A stretch of 23,172 nucleotides of DNA from an uncultured Nitrospina sp. GTDB taxonomy: Bacteria > Nitrospinota > Nitrospinia > Nitrospinales > VA-1. The stretch lies in contig CAJWOD010000003.1 of the NCBI GenBank assembly GCA_913044145.1, positions 1-23,172 on the forward strand, read 5' to 3'. Positions 1-6,766 of the stretch are shown piece after piece. The notes beneath the pieces were generated by a model. It saw nothing but the letters and a program-made list of their open reading frames with translations, ran no database searches and was not told the origin of the DNA. Made by a program: the position numbers and the translations under genes. Position 1 is the first letter of the stretch; every line of letters starts with the position of its first letter.

Positions 1-579
1 GAGGGCAAGTTAAAAGCCCAAGTCCAATGGATGAAACTTCACCCAGAATGCATGGCAGTCTATACAGATGAGATATGGATACGTAACGGAGTTCGTGTTA
101 ACCCAATGAAAAAACACCAGAAATACTCCGGAGATATTTTTAGGCAATCTTTGCCTTTATGCATAGTGAGCCCATCTTCGGTTATGTTGCGTAAGTCGGT
201 TTTGGATGAAGTTGGCGGGTTTGATGAGTTAATGCCTGTATGTGAAGACTATGATCTTTGGTTGCGAATTGCAGTGCGCTATCCTTTTAAATTTTTAAAA
301 GAAAAATTAATCCTTAAGCATGGCGGACATAGAGATCAGTTATCGAGGAAATACTGGGGGATGGATCGATGGCGTATTTATGCTCTTGACAAACTCTTGC
401 GTGATGACGATTTAAACATGCAACAGAGGGAGTGGGTTACCGAAATGTTGATTAATAAAAGCAGTATTTTGATTCAGGGTTTTGAAAAAAGAGGTAAAAC
501 TGAAGAGGCTAGGGTTTATAAGAATCTTGTGTCTCATTATTCAAAGAGCTTGGATTTGGTAAATTCAAAATTATGTTGA
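1..579 (+). CDS. Family 2 glycosyltransferase, C-terminal part (5' end outside window)
   Basis: The reading frame is open from base 1 and ends at a TGA at 577-579, so only the C-terminal ~192 residues are here. The ATG at 31 is internal: the frame continues upstream of it as EGKLKAQVQW. Visible features of GT-A fold family 2 glycosyltransferases are a segment 'AVYTDE', the run 'SSVMLRKSVLDEVGGFDE' (acceptor-side strand and the typical 'GGFDE' turn) and 'CEDYDLWLRI', which carries the ED pair common in the catalytic-base region. The UDP-sugar-binding N-terminus is missing, so donor and acceptor cannot be inferred. A cytoplasmic or membrane-associated enzyme of surface polysaccharide synthesis is likely. 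Its last 7 bases overlap the start of the HEAT-repeat gene, suggesting translational coupling. The family call is fairly firm; the substrate is unknown. Confidence 0.85.
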   Translation, partial: EGKLKAQVQWMKLHPECMAVYTDEIWIRNGVRVNPMKKHQKYSGDIFRQSLPLCIVSPSSVMLRKSVLDEVGGFDELMPVCEDYDLWLRIAVRYPFKFLKEKLILKHGGHRDQLSRKYWGMDRWRIYALDKLLRDDDLNMQQREWVTEMLINKSSILIQGFEKRGKTEEARVYKNLVSHYSKSLDLVNSKLC

Positions 580-1694
580 GAAGGTTGATTTATATAGTGA
601 CGGTTGTCTTTTTGGGTTTTCAGGATATTGCTGATGCCAATTCCCAGACGGAAGAAATTTTGCAAAAACTTCGTGAAGACTGTCAGGTTTTATTAATAGA
701 AACTTATAAAAATGAGAATTCCTTTGTGCGAGCAGCTGTGTTGCGTGCGGCGGGCGAGTCCCATGATCCTAAACTGATTCCTCTACTTAATAGGGGGATT
801 CGTGATTATTATTCTACAGCGCGATTGTTTGCTTTACAGGGATTAAAAGAAATCTCGTCGACAGCCGCCATTGCTGCAGCTCGTAAGCTCACAGGAGATC
901 CAGATATATGGGTCAGGAGTTCTGCGGTGGAAATGTTAGGGGATGAAGGTGGGGTGGAAATGATTGAAGAAATCCGCGGCTATCTTAAATCGTATGATGT
1001 GCCGATGAAATTAGCGGCTTCAGCAGGATTGGTCAAACTTGGAAAAATGGAATATATAGAAGAAGTGTTGAACCCATTGACTCATCCAATTCCTGATCGG
1101 CGTTATCAGGCAATCGGGCACCTTGGCAAGATAGGGGGTAAGAAAGTTTTGCCTCATTTGATTAAATTATTTGACCATTCTGAGCCGGAGATGATTTATT
1201 ACAGTTTAAAAGCCTTGGAAGGGAAGGCAACTCCGGAAATGTTACCTAAACTGAGAGAACTGGTAAAACATCCCAACTCTTCTATTCGGCAGGCGGCGGC
1301 CATGGCAATGGGTAACTTAAACAAAGCAGAAGCGGATTTAATTCCACTATGCGCGGATGAAGATGGCCTGACCAAACTTTCTGCAGCGGTAGCACTATAT
1401 CGGATTGGCTCTGACAGTTGCCAAGTGGTATTTGAAGAGTTGTTGAGCCATCAAGACTTTAAGGTGCGAAGCTCGATGGCGCGAGTATTGGGGAAGACCG
1501 CCATCCCCAAAAGGTTGCAGATATTGACTGCGGCCTTGCGAGATTCTCATTCTCGTGTTCGCACGGCAGCAGTAAGAGGTGTGGGAATGATGGGTGGCCC
1601 CGAAGCGTTTCCTTTGTTAGTGAAAATGTTAGAAGATAGTAAAGAAGCTATTCGCGCTTATGCCGCTGGAAATCTGATCCGCTTGTTAGAATGA
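573..1694 (+). CDS. Exported HEAT-repeat protein
   Basis: A 373-residue protein with a short hydrophobic N-terminus (residues ~4-17, after MLRR) and a plausible signal peptidase site after 'ADA' near residue 22, so it is probably periplasmic. The rest is about ten tandem helical repeats of roughly 31 residues with the PBS-lyase/HEAT pattern, for example 'DPDIWVRSSAVEMLGD', 'NSSIRQAAAMAMGNL', 'DFKVRSSMARVLGKT' and 'HSRVRTAAVRGVGMMG'. Such solenoids act as protein-binding scaffolds; no catalytic motif is visible. The ATG at 573 lies inside the end of the glycosyltransferase gene (7-nt overlap), which suggests co-translation. The stop abuts the stop of the convergent biotin ligase gene with no base between them and no visible terminator. 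The binding partner is unknown. Confidence 0.85.
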   Translation: MLRRLIYIVTVVFLGFQDIADANSQTEEILQKLREDCQVLLIETYKNENSFVRAAVLRAAGESHDPKLIPLLNRGIRDYYSTARLFALQGLKEISSTAAIAAARKLTGDPDIWVRSSAVEMLGDEGGVEMIEEIRGYLKSYDVPMKLAASAGLVKLGKMEYIEEVLNPLTHPIPDRRYQAIGHLGKIGGKKVLPHLIKLFDHSEPEMIYYSLKALEGKATPEMLPKLRELVKHPNSSIRQAAAMAMGNLNKAEADLIPLCADEDGLTKLSAAVALYRIGSDSCQVVFEELLSHQDFKVRSSMARVLGKTAIPKRLQILTAALRDSHSRVRTAAVRGVGMMGGPEAFPLLVKMLEDSKEAIRAYAAGNLIRLLE

Positions 1695-2477
1695 TTATCC
1701 TAACCGCACTTCTCCAGAATCGAGAGCTGTTTCTTCTCCTGATTCATTGGTAATGATTAGCCTTCCTAGATTGTCTAATCCAATAGCCTTTCCGGTAATA
1801 CTTTGACTGCTTTTTTTGAGGGTAATGGTTTTTCCGAAGAGGTCGGTATGACGAGTCCAGTTTTTGATGAGCGTTTCCACCTTATATTTTTTTAGTTCGC
1901 TGTACTGAAAGTCTAATTGGGTTATTAACTGTTTGATTAATGCTGTGCGGTTTATTTCCTTTCCTGTTTCTAGCTTGAGTGAGGTGGCAATTTCTTTGAT
2001 ATTGGTAGGAAATTGAGTTTGGTTAACATTGATTCCGATACCTATAATTACCGCAGGAATATTTTTTGGATAGTATTCGCATAAAATACCGGCAATTTTT
2101 TTTTCATTTAGTAAAAGGTCATTGGGCCATTTGAGTTGGGCGCGGTTCGAAGTAAATTCATTCACTGCTATAACGGTTGCAAGGCCTGCCATTAAAGTAA
2201 GAATTGGCAATTGTTCGGGAGGAAGATTGGGTCTAATCAAAGTCGAGATATATACACCAGTTCCAGGAGCTGAATGCCAGGTTCTTCCCAACCGGCCTTT
2301 TCCATCTGTTTGACTGTCCGCCAAGACTATTAGCCCTTGTTCAGGAGGGTGATCTGCTAGCATGCGGGCTATTTCTGCATTGGTGGAGTCGGTTTCAGCA
2401 AGAAACCGCCATTGCCTTTTAGTTTTTGAGGGCATATTTTTTAAAGCAGAAAGGTCAATGTCTCGTGGATTGGGCAA
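1695..2477 (-). CDS. birA: Biotin--[acetyl-CoA-carboxylase] ligase, monofunctional (no HTH)
   Basis: A 260-residue BirA/LplA-family enzyme that forms biotinyl-AMP and transfers biotin to the biotin carboxyl carrier protein of acetyl-CoA carboxylase. Seen: 'ETDSTNAEIARML' (residues 28-40), the adenylate-binding loop 'DGKGRLGRTW' (58-67, equivalent to the GRGRxGR motif), 'KWPNDLLLNEKKIAGIL' (116-132) with its lysine, 'IGIGINVN' (145-152) and a C-terminal SH3-like segment. It lacks the N-terminal winged helix of E. coli BirA, so it should ligate but not repress biotin genes. The start is TTG at 2477; on the minus strand an AAAGGA Shine-Dalgarno sits 7 nt upstream, favouring TTG over the internal ATG at codon 15. 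It converges on the HEAT gene and diverges from the small lipoprotein gene. Confidence 0.93.
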   Translation of the reverse strand: MPNPRDIDLSALKNMPSKTKRQWRFLAETDSTNAEIARMLADHPPEQGLIVLADSQTDGKGRLGRTWHSAPGTGVYISTLIRPNLPPEQLPILTLMAGLATVIAVNEFTSNRAQLKWPNDLLLNEKKIAGILCEYYPKNIPAVIIGIGINVNQTQFPTNIKEIATSLKLETGKEINRTALIKQLITQLDFQYSELKKYKVETLIKNWTRHTDLFGKTITLKKSSQSITGKAIGLDNLGRLIITNESGEETALDSGEVRLG

Positions 2478-2658
2478 ATTTAAATCCTTTTATTTTAATG
2501 ACTAACCCCGATAGGGGCTGATATTTCCTATTGTAAGAGAAAATTCTTAAAAAATGATTGAATTATTGTAAAAAAGTTGATAAAAAGCGTACTTCAAAGT
2601 GGTTCCAGCTCAGCAAAACACTGCTTGGAATCAAAACTTTTTGAGAGGAGAAAGCTGG

Positions 2659-2790
2659 ATGAAAAAGTTGGTAGCTTCCTTTATTTTGGTTTCATTAGTA
2701 TTGTTTTTGTCTTCTTGTTCTATGGAGCAGAGGTGTTACGAAGGTGAATGTGAGCCACCTGAAGGCGTTGAAGAGAAAAAACACGAATAA
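2659..2790 (+). CDS. Small lipoprotein (43 aa), hypothetical
   Basis: A 43-residue protein with a textbook lipoprotein signal: two lysines after the Met, a hydrophobic core, and lipobox 'LSSC' with Cys20 as the lipidated residue. The mature part is only 24 residues, acidic, with two further cysteines ('RCYEGECEPPEG') that could form a disulfide, and a charged tail. The start is set by the ATG at 2659, preceded by GAGAGGAGAAAG as ribosome-binding site; an upstream in-frame ATG at 2599 has no such support. It is monocistronic: it diverges from birA and is followed within 30 nt by a strong terminator. No family recognised. Small lipoproteins of this kind sit in the outer membrane (entericidin-like size), but the function is unknown. 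Confidence 0.75.
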   Translation: MKKLVASFILVSLVLFLSSCSMEQRCYEGECEPPEGVEEKKHE

Positions 2791-2817
2791 GTCTGTTTTT
2801 TGCTGAATTGTTTGAAT

Positions 2818-2841
2818 GGCGGGGAGTTGTCCCCGCCTTTT
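2818..2841 (+). terminator. Rho-independent terminator of the small lipoprotein gene
   Basis: A perfect 8-bp GC-rich stem, GGCGGGGA (2818-2825) with TCCCCGCC (2830-2837), has a GTTG loop and is followed by TTTT. It lies 27 nt after the lipoprotein stop codon. Confidence 0.85.
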
Positions 2842-2927
2842 AAATACTCTCTGTTTTTCTTGTGGTATTTTTTTACATATTATCTATCCTTCCTTCCGCT
2901 AAAGTAACTGTCTTCTTTTCTAATACC

Positions 2928-2958
2928 TTGACAGCACATGTTCAAGGGATGTTAAAAT
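2928..2958 (+). promoter_or_regulatory. Possible sigma70 promoter for the TPR/radical SAM pair
   Basis: A perfect -35 TTGACA (2928-2933) is followed by TAAAAT (2953-2958) with a 19-nt spacer, or by TTAAAA with an 18-nt spacer. The spacing is longer than the optimum of 17, so the call is tentative. It would give a leader of about 160 nt before the ATG at 3126. Apart from the terminator at 2818-2841 this is the only signal I see in the gene-free stretch 2791-3125. Confidence 0.4.
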
Positions 2959-3125
2959 ATTCCTTAATTTACAATAAGTCGACCTAGATAAAGTCATCTT
3001 TGTGAAAATTTGATAGTTGAATTTTCTTTTGAGTTAAATATATGAATGGTTTGGTCTGGAAAATGCTCTGATTATTTTCTCGATCAAACTTTTTCTTTTT
3101 GGTCATTGGAAAAAGAGAGGAAAAA

Positions 3126-3455
3126 ATGACAGAAAAAACGCCAGTTACAGTGGACGAAGTGCGAGATGCCCAAGACAACTTCAAAAATGGAGCCACTCAT
3201 CATGAAAATAAAAACTATAAAGAGGCCATCGCAGCTTTTAAGAAATCGGCAATGATTCACCCATTTGATGAGAATCACTTAAATGAACTTGAGGTAAAGC
3301 TGAAAGCAGCCAGTTATAAATTGCAACAGGAAAGTATTGCATTTATGGGTTGTGCTGCAGTTCACCTTAATGAAATGATTCATGGCTTAGATGAGGATCA
3401 GAAACAGGAAGTACCTGTTGATGAATCATTGATGAATGCCTTTAAGGAATGGTAA
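3126..3455 (+). CDS. Small TPR-like protein
   Basis: A 109-residue soluble protein without a signal peptide. Residues ~13-50 read as one tetratricopeptide-like helical pair ('AQDNFKNGATHHENKNYKEA', then 'AFKKSAMIHPFDENHLNEL'), followed by another long helix and an acidic C-terminus. The ATG at 3126 is preferred because GAGAGGAAAAA lies just upstream; a longer in-frame start at 3099 lacks a good ribosome-binding site. It stops 4 nt before the radical SAM start, so the two are almost certainly translated together, and a single TPR unit would suit a role as partner or substrate adaptor of that enzyme. That role is inference. No specific family is recognised. Confidence 0.75.
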   Translation: MTEKTPVTVDEVRDAQDNFKNGATHHENKNYKEAIAAFKKSAMIHPFDENHLNELEVKLKAASYKLQQESIAFMGCAAVHLNEMIHGLDEDQKQEVPVDESLMNAFKEW

Positions 3456-3459
3456 GAAA

Positions 3460-4671
3460 ATGTCGGTAAAAGATAAAGAATTTCTTTACAACATTTTTCG
3501 CAAAGAAATAAAGGATAGGAAAATTCCTTTAAGTCTCGGGAAAACCTGTCCCGTTAAATGTACCTTTTGCTATGAAATGGATCATAGTTATCGTGATACT
3601 TTCGATACTCCTTTAACCACCCAAGACCATTGGGATTTTATATTTAATGAGATTAAATCTATACCGACTCGTGAGTCAGAATCTTGGGTCCTGGGAGGTA
3701 ATGAGTATATGGAGTGGACGGATCTTGCCCTTCACCCAAAAGCAATGGACTGGATAGAAGAGTTTTTGGATCAAACGGATAAGGGGATCACTGTTTTTTC
3801 TGTGGGCTATTTTGATCCATTAAGGATCAATAGGCTTGCTGAGAAATACCCAGGTCGTATCAACTTTGAGTTATCAGTCATTTCTCTGAGTTCTTATCGC
3901 CAACAATTAATGCCCAAAGGACCTTCAGTAGATCAGGTATTGGAGATTTTAGATGGGCCTGCGGTTACCTCAGCCAATTTTTATTCTTTAGGCCCAGAGT
4001 CTATGTCGAAAGATGCCAAGAGAATTTCAGAGATCAACAAAAAGTGTCTTCTTTGGATGGGTTGTCTCACCCCCTTGAAATATATCGATGCTAATACCAC
4101 TAAACTAATGCGACAGGGCAAAAGGTTTCTTCCCGATGAGGCCAGGAAAATTTACGATATGGACTTGCCAAATACCCAAATGATACATACTGAATCGGAT
4201 ATCACAGCTTTCTTGAATAGAAATAAAATTATAAAAACCTTTGATGCCTGTGAACTGGAGAAAAAAGACTGGATTGTAATGGCAGGAAACGTCCATCGAA
4301 TTTTAACCTTATTTCGACCTGGTCGAGCACGATTTATGTATGTGCCTAACGATACCTTGGGAGGTGACTCGGATTGTACGACTTTGCTAACCTTTGACGA
4401 TGTTGCAAAAAGGATTACCAACCAGAAAGTAATTCACTTGCCTCGAGTCATCATGGAAAAATCCTCCAATGACGAGAGGGACATTTCAGGCAGGTCTTTT
4501 GACGAATTTAAAAATCAGTTTCCAAACGTCCGTTTTAAGGTGCTTCACAAAATAAACTCAGACCTTTCAAACAAAAAACTATATGAAAAGGGGTATTTGA
4601 AAAATTATGTTGAGGGATATCTCAATAACCCCTTATCCAAAAAATTTGAGAATGTAGCTTATCCAAATTGA
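3460..4671 (+). CDS. Radical SAM enzyme with DUF512-like C-terminal region
   Basis: A 403-residue protein if it starts at ATG 3460 (AAGGA 11 nt upstream); an ATG at 3436, overlapping the TPR gene, would add 8 residues. Near the N-terminus 'CPVKCTFCYE' has the radical SAM CX3CX2C cluster ligands (C30, C34, C37), so it should bind a [4Fe-4S] cluster and cleave S-adenosylmethionine. A barrel-like region follows with 'VLGGNEYMEW' and 'FELSVISLSSYRQQLMPKG'. Residues ~280-380 ('YVPNDTLGGDSDCTTLLTFD', 'IHLPRVIMEK') run in the order of the DUF512 segment that follows the barrel in a class of PDZ-radical SAM proteins ('VpN.fFG..vtVaGLLTG.D', 'vliPr.ml'), although the N-terminal PDZ is missing. The DUF512 comparison is by eye from memory and moderate. 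Substrate unknown. Confidence 0.85.
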   Translation: MSVKDKEFLYNIFRKEIKDRKIPLSLGKTCPVKCTFCYEMDHSYRDTFDTPLTTQDHWDFIFNEIKSIPTRESESWVLGGNEYMEWTDLALHPKAMDWIEEFLDQTDKGITVFSVGYFDPLRINRLAEKYPGRINFELSVISLSSYRQQLMPKGPSVDQVLEILDGPAVTSANFYSLGPESMSKDAKRISEINKKCLLWMGCLTPLKYIDANTTKLMRQGKRFLPDEARKIYDMDLPNTQMIHTESDITAFLNRNKIIKTFDACELEKKDWIVMAGNVHRILTLFRPGRARFMYVPNDTLGGDSDCTTLLTFDDVAKRITNQKVIHLPRVIMEKSSNDERDISGRSFDEFKNQFPNVRFKVLHKINSDLSNKKLYEKGYLKNYVEGYLNNPLSKKFENVAYPN

Positions 4672-4733
4672 TCTTTTTTTAGGCTGGATAAATAAAATAG
4701 GGAACTGTCCTGTTTTATAGAAAGGAAATTGAA

Positions 4734-4916
4734 ATGCAGTATAGGTTGAAAATTGTATTTATTGATAGTCAGGAGCTTGTCTTGGAGAACACTGAGAAGC
4801 ATGGTTTTAGCGACGATCTAGAATTATTTGAGGTGACAACTGCGGACGAGATATTTGTTGTCCCATTAAAACAAATCAAATACATAGCGTGTGATTCAAA
4901 AATTTTTAAAAATTAG
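4734..4916 (+). CDS. Hypothetical 60-aa protein, probably small beta-barrel
   Basis: A 60-residue protein starting at an ATG with AAAGGA 8 nt upstream. The pattern is alternating beta strands ('YRLKIVFID', 'ELVLENT', 'LELFEVTT', 'EIFVVPLKQIKYIACD'), which resembles Sm/SH3-like mini-barrels where a final '(V)VPL..I..I' strand is common. There is no signal peptide or membrane segment. It lies 62 nt after the radical SAM stop with no convincing terminator between, so it may share that transcript. No family recognised. The strong ribosome-binding site and sensible composition make it likely to be real. Confidence 0.6.
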   Translation: MQYRLKIVFIDSQELVLENTEKHGFSDDLELFEVTTADEIFVVPLKQIKYIACDSKIFKN

Positions 4917-5145
4917 CTCAGAATATCTATGTCAATATATTTTAAAAACAGGATGTGTGCCTTCTTCGTTTAAAACTCTTCGTTTAACTTTTCTCGAACA
5001 ATTTGGAAAAAACGCATGGTTTAAGGTTGGCGATTGTTCGTTGACCATATTTCCCTTACTTGTTGTGGGAGAAAATATTGTTTTTCATCCCTAGCTGTTT
5101 GGTTTTTTGATCTAAGCTGTAGATACATACGATTAAAAAGTATTA

Positions 5146-5174
5146 TTGAATAAAGTGGTTCTAGGTATTAGAAT
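5146..5174 (+). promoter_or_regulatory. Promoter with overlapping palindromic operator upstream of the XRE regulator
   Basis: TTGAAT (5146-5151), a 17-nt spacer and TAGAAT (5169-5174) form a reasonable sigma70 promoter (4/6 and 5/6 matches). The 15-bp palindrome TTCTAGGTATTAGAA (5159-5173; arms TTCTA/TAGAA, 5-nt centre) covers the spacer and most of the -10 box, 42 nt before the regulator's ATG. A repressor bound there would block polymerase, which fits autoregulation by the adjacent XRE protein. Sequence elements are seen; the function is inferred. Confidence 0.5.
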
Positions 5175-5215
5175 TAAAATAGATATGGAGCATACTTATT
5201 GCTTGGAAAAACCTC

Positions 5216-5857
5216 ATGTCGATTTTAGCTAAAAATTTAAAGACGATTCGAGAGGAGTTAGATTGCACCCAATCTATGATGGCTGGAATATTAAAGGTTG
5301 GGTTTAGGACTTTTGTTCGATATGAGGCAGGGGAGAGAGATGCTCCAGTTTCAGTTCTTATTAAGGTTGCTCGATTGGCCAATATTTCCCTAGAGAAGTT
5401 ATTGACAACGAGTATTAAACCTATTGATATTGCCCCTTTGGAGAAAATAAACCGGGGATCAAACCCTGTTCAGATCGAATCTCTAGATTTTCAAACTGGT
5501 TATGTGACTTTTAAAGACTCGAGCTGTCAAGAAATTATAACAGTCGATGATGTTGAAAGGCGTATTCTTACTCTTTTTAGAAAAATGCCATCCGGTTTGA
5601 AAAAAGACTGTATAGATTCACTAGAGCAGATAGTTGTATCGGGTAGAGTAGCTGCTAGCCTTTTTGAGAAGGCTGGTATTCGGCGTAAGGCCAACAGAAA
5701 ACTAAGTTCTAAAGACAGAGTTGAAACTGAACCTTCTCAAAAGTCAAAAACTACAAGAAAGCTGATTAGAAAAGAAAGGGATAAAAAAGTTTTGCAAGAA
5801 AAGATAGACAAGCTTAAACTAGTAACCCAAACTATTAATAAAATCACCGTGAGATAA
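5216..5857 (+). CDS. XRE-family transcriptional regulator heading a cell-wall operon
   Basis: A 213-residue protein with an N-terminal helix-turn-helix of the Cro/C1 (XRE) type at residues ~5-62: 'LKTIREELDCTQSMMAGILK', then 'TFVRYEAGERDAPVSVLIKV' and 'ANISLEKLLT'. The middle (~75-150) is a small unidentified domain. The C-terminus (~150-213) is very rich in Lys and Arg, probably disordered, and could bind nucleic acid non-specifically. No membrane segment is present, so it is not RodZ. The Shine-Dalgarno is weak (TTGGAAAAA). The next gene starts 6 nt after its stop and the operon continues through a PBP and a SPOR protein, so it probably regulates these and itself. The signal sensed is unknown. 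Confidence 0.8.
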   Translation: MSILAKNLKTIREELDCTQSMMAGILKVGFRTFVRYEAGERDAPVSVLIKVARLANISLEKLLTTSIKPIDIAPLEKINRGSNPVQIESLDFQTGYVTFKDSSCQEIITVDDVERRILTLFRKMPSGLKKDCIDSLEQIVVSGRVAASLFEKAGIRRKANRKLSSKDRVETEPSQKSKTTRKLIRKERDKKVLQEKIDKLKLVTQTINKITVR

Positions 5858-5863
5858 AAATTT

Positions 5864-6766
5864 GTGAAATTTTCCGGTGTCAGGTGGGCACGGCACAGTG
5901 TAGCGGGAGTAGTTGTTCTTTCTGCATTTCTTTTCCTTGAGTTTTATACCAACCTATTTGAAAAAAGTGTCGGTTATTACTTGAAATGGCAAAACCACAA
6001 ACGTCCTCAATTGGGACGTATGTGGGAGCGGGATAGACAATCGCTCATTGCACAAGCCCAAATTCAATCCATTCGCTCTTCTCTAGATATTCAGGAGGAA
6101 AATGCTCTAGGCATTTCTTCCCTCAAAGAATTATTTGAAAACGTTGCGCCGGGTTTCCCTTTAGTTGTTACGCGCGAAAAATTTCTTCAGCTTTATTTCG
6201 ATTTTCCCGGGCAAGGCTCAGAACAAATTATTTCTCCTTATGATTTAATCAGCCTGGACTCTGAAAAAGAATGGGATCGTTTTTTGTTAAAACGATTCGG
6301 TCCTTGGGTGACCCTTCAGTTTCTTGATTATAAAAATATTCCTGTTCATGAAGTTTTCTTATCTATAGATACGATTTTGGATGTTCAAGCCACCCGTTCA
6401 ATAAAACGAGGAACCCTTGAGGGTTTAAATTTCAAATCAAATCGCATTTTTAATATAGGTGAAGTGTTGCCTGTATTGAAAAGCCTGGATCCGGTCACTC
6501 AAAAAGCCGTGTTCCCAGAACCTCGCTGGTTTTTAGAAAAGAACTATTTTCTTACCCGTATTGGTGTTGCTGATATTGAAACTGATAACGACCCTTTAAA
6601 ACAACTTGTTTTTGGAATCGAATACGATACTGATTACTACACGGGAGTTTTATTGATACCCGTCGCATTGGAATTGGCTAACAATATAATGTCTCAAATT
6701 GACAAATCAGATAATTTAGTAGAAAGCAAAGTTGATGAACAATCTCTGTTTGAGGTGATTCCTTGA
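5864..6766 (+). CDS. Unknown single-pass membrane protein coupled to the PBP
   Basis: A 300-residue protein starting with GTG at 5864 (GTGAG 10 nt upstream). One hydrophobic segment at residues ~11-28 should anchor it with a cytoplasmic N-terminus and a ~270-residue periplasmic part. That part begins with a charged helix ('HKRPQLGRMWERDRQSLI') and continues as mixed alpha/beta sequence with 'NYFLTRIGVADIETD' and 'LLIPVALELANNIMSQ' near the end. No catalytic motif or known family recognised. Its TGA overlaps the TTG start of the PBP gene by two bases (6764-6765), so the two proteins are likely made in fixed ratio. An accessory or regulator of the PBP is the natural guess, unsupported by homology. 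Confidence 0.7.
   Translation: MKFSGVRWARHSVAGVVVLSAFLFLEFYTNLFEKSVGYYLKWQNHKRPQLGRMWERDRQSLIAQAQIQSIRSSLDIQEENALGISSLKELFENVAPGFPLVVTREKFLQLYFDFPGQGSEQIISPYDLISLDSEKEWDRFLLKRFGPWVTLQFLDYKNIPVHEVFLSIDTILDVQATRSIKRGTLEGLNFKSNRIFNIGEVLPVLKSLDPVTQKAVFPEPRWFLEKNYFLTRIGVADIETDNDPLKQLVFGIEYDTDYYTGVLLIPVALELANNIMSQIDKSDNLVESKVDEQSLFEVIP

Noticed and set aside
2602..2634. Imperfect inverted repeat TTCCA...TGGAA upstream of the small lipoprotein
   Set aside because: Arms of only five bases with mismatched extension; no support for a regulatory role.
2599..2658. Longer N-terminus for the small lipoprotein
   Set aside because: It would bury the signal peptide behind 20 polar residues and has no ribosome-binding site, while the ATG at 2659 has a strong one.
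3004..3026. GAAAATT/AATTTTC inverted repeat followed by CTTTTG in the leader of the TPR gene
   Set aside because: Entirely AT-rich apart from one pair, weak stem and poor T-tract; likely chance in this base composition.
4659..4691. TTATCCA/TGGATAA repeat around a T-run after the radical SAM gene
   Set aside because: The T-run is inside the loop and not after the stem, so it does not form a standard terminator.
4891..5094. 67-codon reading frame overlapping the end of the 60-aa gene
   Set aside because: No Shine-Dalgarno before its ATG, overlap with a better-supported gene, and an unremarkable sequence. I treat 4917-5145 as non-coding.
5216..5857. RodZ-like cell-shape protein, suggested by an N-terminal HTH next to a PBP gene
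   Set aside because: No transmembrane helix and no periplasmic domain; the tail is highly basic and soluble.
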